This document shows positions 48,695-58,297 of a stretch of 64,000 nucleotides of DNA, one piece after another. The translations under genes and the position numbers were made by a program. The number at the start of each line of letters is the position of its first letter. The stretch's first letter is position 1. A model generated the notes under the pieces. It had not been told where the DNA came from. It made no database searches and saw only the letters and a list, made by a program, of their open reading frames with translations. The stretch spans positions 14,885 to 78,884 of the forward strand of contig CAZSSM010000025.1 in the NCBI GenBank assembly GCA_964609385.1, in the 5' to 3' direction. This DNA comes from CAZSSM01 sp964609385. Lineage in GTDB: Bacteria; Planctomycetota; Planctomycetia; Isosphaerales; Isosphaeraceae.

Positions 48695-51528
48695 CCCTCC
48701 GCGTTGGACTCGGGCGTCCCGGGCTCGTCTTCAGGTTCGCCGAGGGCGCGACGAACCAGGTGGTAGGGGGCCAATCGCCGGATCATGTAAGCTTCGGCGG
48801 CCTCGTGATAGGCGTCCCGGCGCTCGGGAAAACGCTCGGCCAAGATGGCCAGGACCAAGGCGCGTTGCGTCGCGTTGGCGAATTGCCTGGTGGTCCACTG
48901 GACGTGTTCAACAGTTGGCGGCTCCTCTTGGCCGAGCAGTTCGGCGAGTTCGACCCCAAACACCCCGTACCTCGGGAGCATCGCGAGAGTCAGGTCGAGA
49001 TCTTCTTGAGCGCGTTCCAGCTCGCCGGCCAGGCTCCAGGCCAGGCTCGCGGCGAGGACCTGGAGCGGGTCGTCCCAAGCAGCGCTCATCGCGTCGTTCT
49101 GCCGCGCCTCGGCCACGCGACCCAAGACGAGCATCGCTTGCGCGTGGATCTGGAGCCTCTCGATGCGGGCTTCAGGGCGGGGCTCGAACGAATTGAGGCA
49201 GCCCTCGAGATCACCGGCCTGATACTGCGCGACGACCCGGATGAACTCGCGGGTCTCCGAAGGGAGGCCAGCGCCCATCATTCCGCTGATCCGTCGAGTG
49301 ATTTCCGGAACGATCGAGTTGGTCTGGCCGGTGATCGCCATCGCGTCGGCCAGTAGGTATAGGTCCTCAATCTCGGGGGAGTCCCCGTCCAAGGCGCGAC
49401 CGGCCTCGGAGAGCACTCGGCCGACCTGACCGGCGGCCATCCGCGCTTCCGCGAAACGCCCATCCATCCAGATCGGATGCAGGCCCAGGCGCGAGGCCTG
49501 CTCGAACTGGTCCAAGGCCTCGGGCCAGCGACCCTGGGCGGCAGCGAGTTGAGCCTGGGCGCGGATCGGCCAGGGCGATCGCGGATCGCGTTGCTGGGCG
49601 CGCTGATAGTAGCTCAGAGCCGTCTCTTGATCGAGAGACCGCGCTCCGCGGAGGAAGAGGAGGTCCGCGTTGTCGGGCTCGTTGGCCAAAGCCTGATCAT
49701 AGCGTCGAGTCAACTCGGCATGCCGTTGCAGGATGCCTCGGACCACCTCCTCCCGATCATCCATCCGCTCGTCCAGGCCCGCCACCTCTGAGACCGACTG
49801 GTAGTTCAAATGCCACTCGACCCGAACGGGCCGTTCGTCCAGCCCGCGTTGGAGGAACGCCTCGACCCGGCCCGGGTCAGCGCTGAAGCCGAGCTGCCAG
49901 TAGGCCTCCAGCAGCGCGATCAGGTCGGGCCGGAGGTCCAGCCGCGTCTCGGCGTAGCGGAAGGCTCGCTCGACCCCATCAGCCTGATTCAGTTCGGCGT
50001 AGAAGATCTCGGTGTGTCGATCGGGATCGCGGTCCCAGACCAGTTCGACCTTGGTGACGCTCTTGTTGGTGTCACCGACCCGAAGTTCGTCGGGGGCCGG
50101 CTCAAAGGCGTAGTCGACGTGCTCGAAGGCGAGAAACGGCTCGCCGTAGCGATATGTCCAGAAGATCGGCTCGGGGTTCTGGGAATAGGTGATCTCGGAC
50201 TCGCGGAGCAGGGCCAGGCTACCAGGATTGAACACCCAGACGGGCTGTTGGGACCAGCGTTCGAAGAAGCGGGTCTCCAGGTCGATCGTGCGTTCGTCCT
50301 CCCAAGCGCCGGTGGTCCGGAGTCGATGCGTGCCTTCGGCCAGGGTCAATGTCCCGAGCCCCTCGATAGTGACCGGGGCCTGGTCGTCGATCTGGATCTG
50401 CAAGGGGCGGCCGAGGTCGTTGACGACGTGGAGGGTCCGATTGCGGCGGACCCATTCATTGTGGCCCCAGGCGGCGATCATCAGGAGGGCGACGACCCCG
50501 AAGCCCAGGACGAGCTTGACCAGATTCGAGGATCCCCCCTCGGGAGCGCGGGAGCCGGGCAGGGGTGGGGGCGCTGAGGAGATCCCGAAATCGGGGTCGA
50601 AGGTCGAATCCTGGCCGTCAACCCCATCCTCGGTCGGCGGCTCGGGCATCCGAGGCAGGGGCTTGTCTACGTCCAAGGGCGAGGTCAACGGCTCGGAGGC
50701 CGGCTTGGGCTGTGCGGCGTCCTCAGCCAGTTCGGTCAGATCCAGTTCGCGTTCCAGGATTCCGAGCTTGGTCAGGGCCTTCTCGGACTTGCGGACGCGC
50801 TTGCGGAACTCCTTCTGTTCGGTCACGCCGGCCCGCTCGCGGCCCAGCCGCTCGAGCAGTTCCAGGGCCTCCTCGTGGCGATGGGCTTTCTGATAGGCCT
50901 CGGCCAGAGGGAAGAGCACCTCGACCGGATAGACCTGGCCGGTGCCCGGCTGTTCCAAGAACCGGAGCCGCGCCCGGGCATCGTCCAACTCGCCACGATC
51001 GATGAGGATCTGGGCCAGGCCGAGTTGGGCGGCGGGCCATTGTGGATCGCCATCGAGGGCCTGGCGATAGAGCGCTTCGGCCTCGTCGGTCAGGCCGAAG
51101 ACGAGCGCTCGATCGGCCAACAGGGCGAGCATCCCGGGCTCGTCACGGAAGCTCTCCTGAAGCCCTCGACGGAACACGGCCGCCCGATCGGTCTGATAGA
51201 ACTCCATCAGCGTTTCGTGGAGAGTTATGGCGGCTTGGCGGCTCGGCATATCGCGGTAGGTCGCGACCGCCTCACCGATCATCTGCTGACGGAGCCGCTC
51301 GTATTCCTCAACACCCATCGCGCCGTGACCGGTACAGCGCGGGCAATGGTCGAGGATCTGCCGACGTCCCAACGGGATGATCGGGATATACAGGACACAG
51401 AACCAGAGCCGGGTCCGATACGATTCCAAAAGCCCGACCTGGCCGCATCGCTGGCAGGCGCGGGGTCGAGAGGCCCGCTCGGATTTCCCGTAATAGTGGG
51501 TCCCGATCCCGTTGACTGTAGCTGGCAT
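48691..51528 (-). CDS. Membrane-anchored zinc-ribbon and TPR protein
   Basis: A 945-residue protein. The N-terminus has two CxxC pairs (C26/C29 and C63/C66, numbering from a GTG one codon upstream), a zinc ribbon, split by the hydrophobic hairpin 'LWFCVLYIPIIPLGRR'. TPR-like helices follow (~80-260, 'LLADRALVFGLTDEAEALYR', 'AAQLGLAQILIDRGELDDA'), then a proline-rich linker and one membrane segment ('LVKLVLGFGVVALLMIAAW', about 340-358). A beta domain ('HVVNDLGRPLQIQIDDQAP') and more TPR helices reach the end. I recall this zinc ribbon with a hydrophobic hairpin from planctomycete and myxobacterial proteins, without a known function. It meets the second propeller gene tail-to-tail and may be a membrane receptor for the cluster, but that is inference. 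Confidence 0.75.
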   Translation of the reverse strand: MPATVNGIGTHYYGKSERASRPRACQRCGQVGLLESYRTRLWFCVLYIPIIPLGRRQILDHCPRCTGHGAMGVEEYERLRQQMIGEAVATYRDMPSRQAAITLHETLMEFYQTDRAAVFRRGLQESFRDEPGMLALLADRALVFGLTDEAEALYRQALDGDPQWPAAQLGLAQILIDRGELDDARARLRFLEQPGTGQVYPVEVLFPLAEAYQKAHRHEEALELLERLGRERAGVTEQKEFRKRVRKSEKALTKLGILERELDLTELAEDAAQPKPASEPLTSPLDVDKPLPRMPEPPTEDGVDGQDSTFDPDFGISSAPPPLPGSRAPEGGSSNLVKLVLGFGVVALLMIAAWGHNEWVRRNRTLHVVNDLGRPLQIQIDDQAPVTIEGLGTLTLAEGTHRLRTTGAWEDERTIDLETRFFERWSQQPVWVFNPGSLALLRESEITYSQNPEPIFWTYRYGEPFLAFEHVDYAFEPAPDELRVGDTNKSVTKVELVWDRDPDRHTEIFYAELNQADGVERAFRYAETRLDLRPDLIALLEAYWQLGFSADPGRVEAFLQRGLDERPVRVEWHLNYQSVSEVAGLDERMDDREEVVRGILQRHAELTRRYDQALANEPDNADLLFLRGARSLDQETALSYYQRAQQRDPRSPWPIRAQAQLAAAQGRWPEALDQFEQASRLGLHPIWMDGRFAEARMAAGQVGRVLSEAGRALDGDSPEIEDLYLLADAMAITGQTNSIVPEITRRISGMMGAGLPSETREFIRVVAQYQAGDLEGCLNSFEPRPEARIERLQIHAQAMLVLGRVAEARQNDAMSAAWDDPLQVLAASLAWSLAGELERAQEDLDLTLAMLPRYGVFGVELAELLGQEEPPTVEHVQWTTRQFANATQRALVLAILAERFPERRDAYHEAAEAYMIRRLAPYHLVRRALGEPEDEPGTPESNAEG

Positions 51529-51782
51529 CACCTTCGCGACCGCGGTCGCCTCCTCCGCGAAACGCCTCGGGAGATCTCCGACGGCCGCCGTCGTTCACCC
51601 GTTCAAGGGCATCATAAACGCCAGGTTTGGGGCCATTCAGCGCCCAACACCACGTCGGACACCTCGAAGGTCCCAGATGTTCGTGGATGGGTCAAGGATT
51701 GGGAGCTTGTTGATCTCTTTTGAGATCGATCGCGAGCCCGCGTTCCGGAGACGACTCGGAGCCGTTCGCGTGCCGATCCTTC

Positions 51783-54155
51783 TCAAGAGGCTGGTCGGCG
51801 CGCGATCGGCGGGATTTCTGGGGCCGCCTCGACGTCGTCGAAGCGGTGGTAGACGGTCCGGTGCGGGAACGGGATCTCGATGCCCAGGGCGTCGAACCGG
51901 TTCTTGATCCGTCGGAGCATCTCACGCTTGATCGCCCATTGCTCCAGCGGTCGCGTGGTGATGAAGAACTTGATGACCACGCCGGAGTCGCCCAGGCTGT
52001 CCACGCCGAGCATTTTGAGATCCTCTAGGATCAGGACGCTGAACTCGGGGTCGGTCCGCAGCTCGCGGCCCAAGGTCTGGATGACCTCAATGACCTGGTC
52101 GACGCTTTCCTTGTAGGCGACCCCGACGTCGAAGAGTGCGCGGGACCAGCCGTGCGTCATGTTGGAGACGCTGGTGATCTCGCCGTTGGGGATGAAGTGG
52201 ACCAGCCCTTCCAGGTCGCGGAGCACGGTCATCCGGAGTGTGATCCGCTCGACCTGGCCGGCGATGGTTCCGATCCGGACGATGTCGCCGATCTTGTATT
52301 GGTTCTCGAAGAGGATGACGAACCCATAGAAGTAGTCGCGGATCAGGTTCTGCGATCCGAAGGCGACGGCCAAGCCCACCACTGCCGCACCGCCGAGCAA
52401 CGGCCCGACCGGCACGCCGATCTCCTGGAGGATGATCAGCGAGCCGCCGCCGATGACGACGAGCTTGAAGGCGTTCTCGAAGACGCCGACCAGCGTGGCA
52501 GCGCGGCCCTCGCGCTCCTGTCGCGAGCCCCGGCGGATCCCGCTGGCCAGCAACACGACCATCCGGTCGCTGAGGATGTTGACCAGCCAGGTCAGGGTCA
52601 CCATGGCCAGGACGATCAGGCCGAGGATGGGCAACTCCAGGATCAGCCATCGCCGGATATTGGTCCAACTCCAGGGGCTCTGCAGTTCGTCGAGCCTGGC
52701 CTGCGAGGTCTTGAGCTGCTCCTCCAAGCGGCTCTGGGTGAATTGGACCGTCAGGAGCTGATCGTGGAGTTCCTCCCGGTCCTGATTGAGCCGCTCGCGA
52801 CGGTCGGTGATGGTCCGGATCTCGCGGGTGGCCCGCTCAATCCGCGTATCGGCCTGGACGATCTTGGACCGGGCCTCGCGGATCTCCTCGAAGTTCTCGT
52901 CGGTCTGGGGCAGTTGATCGAGCTGTTGGTTGAGGGCCTTCCGCTCGGCGCGGGCGTTGTCCGAATCGCTCCGGAGGTTCCGGATCAGCTCGGTCTCGCG
53001 GGCGATCCGGGCCTCGTTCTCATCCAGCTTCGAACGCAGATCTTCAGCCTCGCGACGGACTTCCTCGAGCTGCGATGCGAGGTCCTCGGTCTCCTGACGC
53101 GTCTGGACCACCTCGGCCGACTCCTCGGGCGCCGAGGGACTCGACGGCTCGACGGCCTGGCCGGTGGCGGGATCGGCTGGGGAGGCCGTGTCGGTGTTGG
53201 TCGCGCTGAGGCTGGGCACCGAACTGAGCGGCCCAGGGAGGGTCGGGGCCGGCGCCAAGGCTGTCGAGGGGGGCGGGCTCGGAGGCGAACCGTTCGACCC
53301 GGCCGGGATGGGCACTGGCGTCGAAGGACCGTTCGGCGGGACGGCCCCTTGGACGTTCGACGTCGAAGCAGGCTGGGACGTCGCACCGTCCATGCCGCGG
53401 AGGGGCGGCTCGGGACTCGACTTCGCCCCCCCTCCGTTCGATACTGCGGCCGGATCTGGCAGGGCTTTGCCTCGGAGAACGTCCAGTTCCCGACGGACCG
53501 TCTCCAGGCTCCGCTCCTGAGCGGCGACCTGCTCAGTCAGCGTGATCCGACGCTTCAAGGCCAATTCGTAGCGTTCCTTGGCGAGTTCTCGCTGGGCAGC
53601 CAGCGCCTTCTGCTGCTCCAAGAGCGGGTCGAGCGTCTCGGTCGGGGGATCGCCCTGGGGCGGAGATGGGGGCGATCCGACCTCGGACGGCTCCGAGGAT
53701 TCCGGAGCCGGCGACCCCGAACGGATCGCGTCGATGCGCTGACTGAGTTCCTGATAGCGACGATCCAGCGTGAACAGCTCGGTCTCGGCCGTTTCCTCCT
53801 GGTCTACGGCCTCCTGCAGCGACGTACGGAGTTGCTCAAGCGCTTTGGATTCCTCGTCGAGTCGACGTCGGAGCTTGAGGATCTCGTCGACGTCCGGCTC
53901 TGGGGCAGGGGCTGGAACCGGCCGCACCGGGGTCCGCAGATCGGTCGGGACGACCATCGCGGCCGGATCAACGGGCTCCTGCTGGCCATCGGCATTGGGG
54001 ACCTCCGCCCGCGGATCCAGGATCGCGGGCGGGCTCCATGCCGACGCCTCGGTCCCGAGCAGTCCGGAGACCGCCAAGCCGATCGGAATCAAGCTGAGCC
54101 AGAGCCTCCTGAGGAGCTGACTTTCCCAGACAGAAACAGACTGCTTCATGAGCAT
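51783..54155 (-). CDS. MscS-family mechanosensitive channel with long periplasmic coiled coil
   Basis: A 790-residue protein. A signal/anchor stretch ('LWLSLIPIGLAVSGLLG') is followed by ~470 residues of periplasmic charged helices with proline/serine-rich breaks, as in large KefA/MscK-type channels. The C-terminal third has membrane segments ('LILELPILGLIVLAMVTLT') and the MscS pore and gate: 'GLAVAFGSQNLIRDYFYGF', 'ILFENQYKIGDIVRIGTIAG', 'VHFIPNGEITSVSNMTHGWS'. It finishes 'GIEIPFPHRTVYHRFDD', the usual cytoplasmic end. It releases solutes on osmotic downshock. ATG 54155 is the first that directly opens the anchor; a further in-frame ATG lies at 54149. No partner gene is adjacent in the same unit. 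Confidence 0.9.
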   Translation of the reverse strand: MLMKQSVSVWESQLLRRLWLSLIPIGLAVSGLLGTEASAWSPPAILDPRAEVPNADGQQEPVDPAAMVVPTDLRTPVRPVPAPAPEPDVDEILKLRRRLDEESKALEQLRTSLQEAVDQEETAETELFTLDRRYQELSQRIDAIRSGSPAPESSEPSEVGSPPSPPQGDPPTETLDPLLEQQKALAAQRELAKERYELALKRRITLTEQVAAQERSLETVRRELDVLRGKALPDPAAVSNGGGAKSSPEPPLRGMDGATSQPASTSNVQGAVPPNGPSTPVPIPAGSNGSPPSPPPSTALAPAPTLPGPLSSVPSLSATNTDTASPADPATGQAVEPSSPSAPEESAEVVQTRQETEDLASQLEEVRREAEDLRSKLDENEARIARETELIRNLRSDSDNARAERKALNQQLDQLPQTDENFEEIREARSKIVQADTRIERATREIRTITDRRERLNQDREELHDQLLTVQFTQSRLEEQLKTSQARLDELQSPWSWTNIRRWLILELPILGLIVLAMVTLTWLVNILSDRMVVLLASGIRRGSRQEREGRAATLVGVFENAFKLVVIGGGSLIILQEIGVPVGPLLGGAAVVGLAVAFGSQNLIRDYFYGFVILFENQYKIGDIVRIGTIAGQVERITLRMTVLRDLEGLVHFIPNGEITSVSNMTHGWSRALFDVGVAYKESVDQVIEVIQTLGRELRTDPEFSVLILEDLKMLGVDSLGDSGVVIKFFITTRPLEQWAIKREMLRRIKNRFDALGIEIPFPHRTVYHRFDDVEAAPEIPPIARRPAS

Positions 54156-54328
54156 CGTTAGCGATCTCGATTGTGACGACGAGTGGTGATCTTCGTTGAC
54201 AGACAGAAAACGGGAACCACTGACGATGCTCAAGCGGGGTTCAGAACCGAAATTCCTCCCCCGAGAGGGTTCGCGCGGAGAGATCTCGGCCCAATGACTG
54301 ATTGTCCAGAGAATGCGTCGAATGTTGG

Positions 54329-54832
54329 CTATGCGTCGCGACGTCGCTTTTCTGAATCGGCCACGCCTTTAGTTCGGGTCTCGGGCTCGATCTGTGCGAG
54401 CGCCTCGAGAACGGCCCCGGCCAAAGCCTTGAAGTCGTGGTGGGTCGACGACCGCGCCACGACTTGACGCGCCGACTGGGTCAGCATCAGGTTGACCGTG
54501 GCCAACGCCTGGCCCGGCAGGGCGTCGCCGCCGCCCCGGAAGTCGGTCCGGACCGCCACGATCGGCACGCCCCAAGCGTAGGCCAAGCCACACTCGAAGC
54601 AGGTCCCGCTGTCGGCATCGGCCCCATCCAGGATCGCCACGACCACATCGGCTCGACGCACCCCATCGACGCAGAGCCGAAAGATCGTATCGGCATCGAT
54701 CATCGTAAGGGCCTCGACGGCCGCTTGAGGCAAGGTCACGTCATGACCGGCACCACGGAGGGCCTCGGCCAGTCGTTGATTCCAGTCCCGCTCAGCCTGA
54801 GTAAACAGCGGTCCGGCTTGATAGATACGCAT
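54329..54832 (-). CDS. Nucleoside 2-deoxyribosyltransferase-like protein
   Basis: A 167-residue protein. 'MRIYQAGPLFTQAERDWNQR' is the nucleotide-binding start, and 'DVVVAILDGADADSGTCFEC' followed by 'GLAYAWGVPIVAVRTDFR' is the core of the deoxyribosyltransferase family. E80 in 'GTCFECGLA' is at the position of the catalytic glutamate. Known enzymes exchange bases between deoxynucleosides; related proteins in defence contexts cleave nucleotides. Start 54832 gives the canonical beginning; an in-frame codon at 54874 would add 14 residues. It is followed on the same strand by the channel gene after 174 bases. Confidence 0.85.
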   Translation of the reverse strand: MRIYQAGPLFTQAERDWNQRLAEALRGAGHDVTLPQAAVEALTMIDADTIFRLCVDGVRRADVVVAILDGADADSGTCFECGLAYAWGVPIVAVRTDFRGGGDALPGQALATVNLMLTQSARQVVARSSTHHDFKALAGAVLEALAQIEPETRTKGVADSEKRRRDA

Positions 54833-55175
54833 GGGCGACTCGGCGGCGAAAACGGGGTCAATGGGGCGATCCATCGAGGTCCAAACCAGTCCGGTCGAGC
54901 CGGAATGATCGGATAGCTGAGCCGTCCTGAGCCACCTCGACCGTTCCGATTATACCGATTCTCACAAGTCCTTCCGCTCTCGTGACGACAATCAGGAAGG
55001 CAAATCACCCCAAAGGCATTCCGCCAAGGTCGCGTGGGCAGGAAGCTCACGGGGGCGGCGATGCCGGTTCGTTCGGGCGCGATGATCCGCGCCGTGGCCG
55101 ACAGAGCGGTCCCGATCAGGGTCCGTCGACGGTCGCGGCAGGCGGGGTCGGCCCGGCGTTTGAGGAGTTCGCTCG

Positions 55176-55931
55176 ATGATCAACGCACGCGTGGCCTGCT
55201 CGGCCCTCGTCTCGGCGATCGGCCTGGTCGCGGGCCTGCCGGCGCTGGGCCAATCCCCGATCGGCTCGTCGGCCCCGTACCCGCACGCTCAGGTCCGGCA
55301 TACCTCGGGCCATCACTGCTCGGCCTGCGAGGAGGCGACCGCGTCCCGGCATGGACAGGCCCAGGGATCCGGCGTCCGACCGGTCAGTTTCACCCACCCG
55401 ATCCCGTCACCGCAGTCGCATCCTCGGACGTTGATCCCGTCGCCTCAGGGCCATCGCGTCTACCCGCAGCCCCAATCGGGCATGTCTCACGTCGGCTCGG
55501 TCCGGGTCGATCGCACCCGCCCGTACGCGTCGACCCCGTCCGCACCGATGGGCCGTTCGGTCGTCTCGGTCCCCTACGGCACGCCGACCTCCGGATCTCA
55601 CCCCGGCATGTCACCGTCGTCGGGCGTGGTTCAGACCGGCTACGGCAATCACCCCAGTCCGATGGCCCCCTCAGCCTACGCTCCCAGCCCGACGATGGCC
55701 CCGAACGTCCAAGGGCCGTACCGGACGATCTACCCGACCTCGCCCGACATCGTCGGCGGATCGAGCAAATCGCGGCATCCTCGGGTCCTCAGCAGCTTGC
55801 TCGGCCTGCCTTCGTGGTCCAAATTCATGGCCCGCCGCCGCGCTGAGCAAGAACAGCGACGCATGGCCGAGTACTACCAGTCGCTCCAACAAGTGACCGA
55901 ACTGCCCGCCGGCGCGATCCATAACCGCTGA
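55176..55931 (+). CDS. Secreted proline/serine/histidine-rich protein
   Basis: A 251-residue protein with a signal peptide ('ACSALVSAIGLVAGLPALG') and GAGGAG before the ATG. The body is low-complexity, rich in proline, serine, histidine and glycine ('THPIPSPQSHPRTLIPSPQ', 'GRSVVSVPYGTPTSGSHPG'), with one 'HHCSACEE' site near residue 47. The C-terminal ~50 residues are a charged helix ('MARRRAEQEQRRMAEYYQSL'). No family recognised. It is the first of three small secreted proteins on this strand (also 56589 and 57764), all with low-complexity bodies, perhaps surface or matrix proteins. Confidence 0.6.
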   Translation: MINARVACSALVSAIGLVAGLPALGQSPIGSSAPYPHAQVRHTSGHHCSACEEATASRHGQAQGSGVRPVSFTHPIPSPQSHPRTLIPSPQGHRVYPQPQSGMSHVGSVRVDRTRPYASTPSAPMGRSVVSVPYGTPTSGSHPGMSPSSGVVQTGYGNHPSPMAPSAYAPSPTMAPNVQGPYRTIYPTSPDIVGGSSKSRHPRVLSSLLGLPSWSKFMARRRAEQEQRRMAEYYQSLQQVTELPAGAIHNR

Positions 55932-56588
55932 GCGTCCCCCCTTCGATCCAAGGGCACCGCAGGATTCGACTCGGGGCCGCTCGCCAATCCAATCCGTGAC
56001 GCCTCGCTTTGGCATATCGACGAGCGAACGATTCTCTCGACGGCCCGCTCCAGATCGGATCGGGCCGTCGACGTATCTTGGTCCCTGGCATCGAAGAAAC
56101 ACCGATCGATCGATCGGACCTTCGAACCGGTCGCAAACCGACTCATCCGGAGGTCGACTTGGGGACTCGTCGGCCGGGGACATTCGCCCCGGAGATTCTC
56201 CAGTTCGCCCACCTTTCCGCCGATACCCAGCCCTGTAGGCATGAGTGAGTCGGTCCCGGGACGGGTGATCTGGTTCCGCTCCGCAGTGGTCTGGTCCGCT
56301 GGAGTCGGTCCTGGAACGCCTCGACGACGGGGGGCACGCAATGTCGAGGGCGGTTGCCTCGACGTCGCGTCGTTGATGGTCTCGCTCGTGTTTATCGGTC
56401 GGAACAACTCCAACTCGATTCGATGGACTCGGGCATCCCGATGCTCGGGGCGGGTCGCGCACGATGCGGACGACCTGGGATCGGGTTGCGTCACGCAGAG
56501 GATGGCGTCGACGGCTCGCGTCGTTCGATCGAGCAATTCGATTCAAGGTCAGGAGGACACCACGGATGTTGAGACAAAGGACGCGATT

Positions 56589-57548
56589 ATGTCGATCGGA
56601 TCGAAGCGACTCACCCAGCTCACTCTGGCCGGCCTCCTGCTGAGCCTCGCCGTCACGACGGCCCACGCCAACGGCCTGGGATTTGGCCCGACCATCCCCG
56701 AGCTGACCCTGGCCCGCGACGTCCGGAACAACCAGGTCTACATGGCGCCGCCGATCCCCTACGGCACCTATGCCAAATACAGCACACCTCACGTCGATCG
56801 CCTGACCCTCGGTCATGGTCTCTTCGGTGGGCTCGGCCTCGGACACCTTGGCCTCGGCAAGGGTCAAGGGCTCGGCCTCGGACACTTGGGCCACGGTGGC
56901 GCTGGCTGCTCGGACTGCGGTGGCGGGCTCGGCTTGGGTCACGGTGGCGGGCTCGGCTTGGGTCACGGTGGCGGATTCGGCTTGGGCCATGGTGGTGGCC
57001 TGTTCTCGAAGTTCGGCCTCTTCGATGGCTGCTCGACGATGAACCCCTGCGGTTCGTGCGGCTCGTGCCTGTCGATGCCCACCATCGTCAGCCCGCAATC
57101 GATGCCCGTTCCCACGAAGGTCGACCCGGTCCCCATGCCGCAGATGTCGGTCAGCTCGCCCCAGGGGATCGTCTCCGGCCCGGCTCACGGCAACCTGCTC
57201 GGCCATGGCCTTGATGGCGGCCTGCTGAAGACCGGCCACGGCTTCGGTCAAGGCTTTGGTGGCCACGGTCTGGGTGGCTACGGCTTTGGTGGCCACGGTG
57301 GTCTGGGTGGCCACGGCATCAAGAGCGGCCATCATGGCTTGGGCTCGGGCATCCACGGCCTGCTCTCTCGCTTCAAGTTCGGGGTCAACCCCCTGCTTCA
57401 GCACGGTCCGGGCGTCGACTACTTCGTCGGTCCCGGTGGCCCGGTCCCGCTGACGCCCGGCTACGTGCCCTACGTCGTCCCGACCCGCGCTCCGCGTGAC
57501 ATCTTCTCGTTCCCGCCTTACGCCGACCGACCCAGCTACGGCTATTGA
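56589..57548 (+). CDS. Secreted glycine/histidine/leucine-rich repeat protein
   Basis: A 319-residue protein with signal peptide ('LTLAGLLLSLAVTTAHA'). Residues ~80-140 and ~205-260 are tandem glycine-rich repeats such as 'GGGLGLGHGGGLGLGHGGG' and 'GGHGLGGYGFGGHGGLGGHG', with a cysteine-rich break 'NPCGSCGSCLSMP' between them. The C-terminus 'PGYVPYVVPTRAPRDIFSF', then 'PPYADRPSYGY', is tyrosine/proline-rich. Many histidines suggest metal or surface binding. Start at ATG 56589, which opens the signal peptide; the frame upstream is open from 56241 but reads as non-coding. Such glycine-rich proteins occur in planctomycete envelopes; the role is unknown. Confidence 0.7.
   Translation: MSIGSKRLTQLTLAGLLLSLAVTTAHANGLGFGPTIPELTLARDVRNNQVYMAPPIPYGTYAKYSTPHVDRLTLGHGLFGGLGLGHLGLGKGQGLGLGHLGHGGAGCSDCGGGLGLGHGGGLGLGHGGGFGLGHGGGLFSKFGLFDGCSTMNPCGSCGSCLSMPTIVSPQSMPVPTKVDPVPMPQMSVSSPQGIVSGPAHGNLLGHGLDGGLLKTGHGFGQGFGGHGLGGYGFGGHGGLGGHGIKSGHHGLGSGIHGLLSRFKFGVNPLLQHGPGVDYFVGPGGPVPLTPGYVPYVVPTRAPRDIFSFPPYADRPSYGY
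56920..56993 (+). repeat. 24-bp tandem repeats inside the Gly/His-rich gene
   Basis: Three consecutive 24-base units of the type 'ggtggcgggctcggcttggg' plus 'tcac'. The first two are identical over most of their length and the third has a few changes. They encode the 8-residue unit GGGLGLGH. The multiple-of-three unit lets repeat number change without breaking the frame. Confidence 0.8.
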
Positions 57549-57763
57549 TCATCGAGGTCGATCCGACACGCCCACAACGGACCGTCAATCGAGATCCGTT
57601 GTCTTGGCCACCCGGATCAACCGTCGACTGAGATTCACAAGGCGTCACGCCTCGATCGGATTCGGGGTCTGACGCCCGCTCGTCGGTCGGGGCCGAACAT
57701 CGAGCCCCGATCCTCGATCCCAACCCCATTCCGCATTGTCTCCGGAACGAGGAGTGTTCCCCG

Positions 57764-58297
57764 ATGCGCTCGGCTCCCTCGGCGGCCCTGGTCGCCCTGC
57801 TAACCCTGATCGTCCTGGGTTCGACCATGGCCCAGACCCGCGCCCAGGACATCCAGGCGACCCAACCGAACATCACGTCGACGATCCAGCGGAGCGGCCT
57901 GGTCTCGCGATTCGAGCCCCCACGCCCGTTCCTGCCTTACGACCCCGACCGCGACGTCTTCTTCGGGACCCGATACGCCGACCGGCCCAAGCTGCCGACC
58001 GACCCGGTCAACGCCTTCACCGATGGCGGACTCTATGGGCTTCCGCTCGGCTCGCCCTGCGTCGCCTGTGTCGCGAAAGAGTTCCGGGGATATGCCGGCG
58101 CCTCCCACGTGGGACACAAGTGCCAGCCCGCTCACCCGTTCGTCCGGATCTTCGACAACTTCCTGCACCCGTTCCGACCGGTCAGCTACTACTACGAGCG
58201 CGGTTGCTACGTGCCGATCTACGACCTCGATCCGTCCGCGCCCGGACCCGGTAAGTTCCCCTATCCTTGGATCTACCCCGGCCACGGTGGCGGTTAA
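57764..58297 (+). CDS. Small secreted protein with conserved cysteines
   Basis: A 177-residue protein with signal peptide ('LVALLTLIVLGSTMAQTRA'). Sequence features are 'RPFLPYDPDRDVFFGTRYAD', 'GSPCVACVAKEFRGYAGAS' with two close cysteines, 'HKCQPAHPF', and an aromatic C-terminus ('SYYYERGCYVPIYDLDP'). Four cysteines could form disulfides or bind a metal. The 'YADRP' motif also occurs at the C-terminus of the gene at 56589, hinting at a shared surface or assembly role. No family recognised. A 12-bp hairpin lies 334 bases after the stop. Confidence 0.65.
   Translation: MRSAPSAALVALLTLIVLGSTMAQTRAQDIQATQPNITSTIQRSGLVSRFEPPRPFLPYDPDRDVFFGTRYADRPKLPTDPVNAFTDGGLYGLPLGSPCVACVAKEFRGYAGASHVGHKCQPAHPFVRIFDNFLHPFRPVSYYYERGCYVPIYDLDPSAPGPGKFPYPWIYPGHGGG

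Noticed and set aside
52152..54161. 669-residue plus-strand frame opposite the MscS channel
   Set aside because: The minus strand carries clear MscS motifs; the plus frame is low-complexity glycine/arginine/leucine sequence.
55671..57404. 577-residue minus-strand frame opposite the secreted proteins
   Set aside because: Its repeats ('AKVSEAEP', 'TVTQAEPA') merely mirror the Gly/His repeats of the real gene at 56589.
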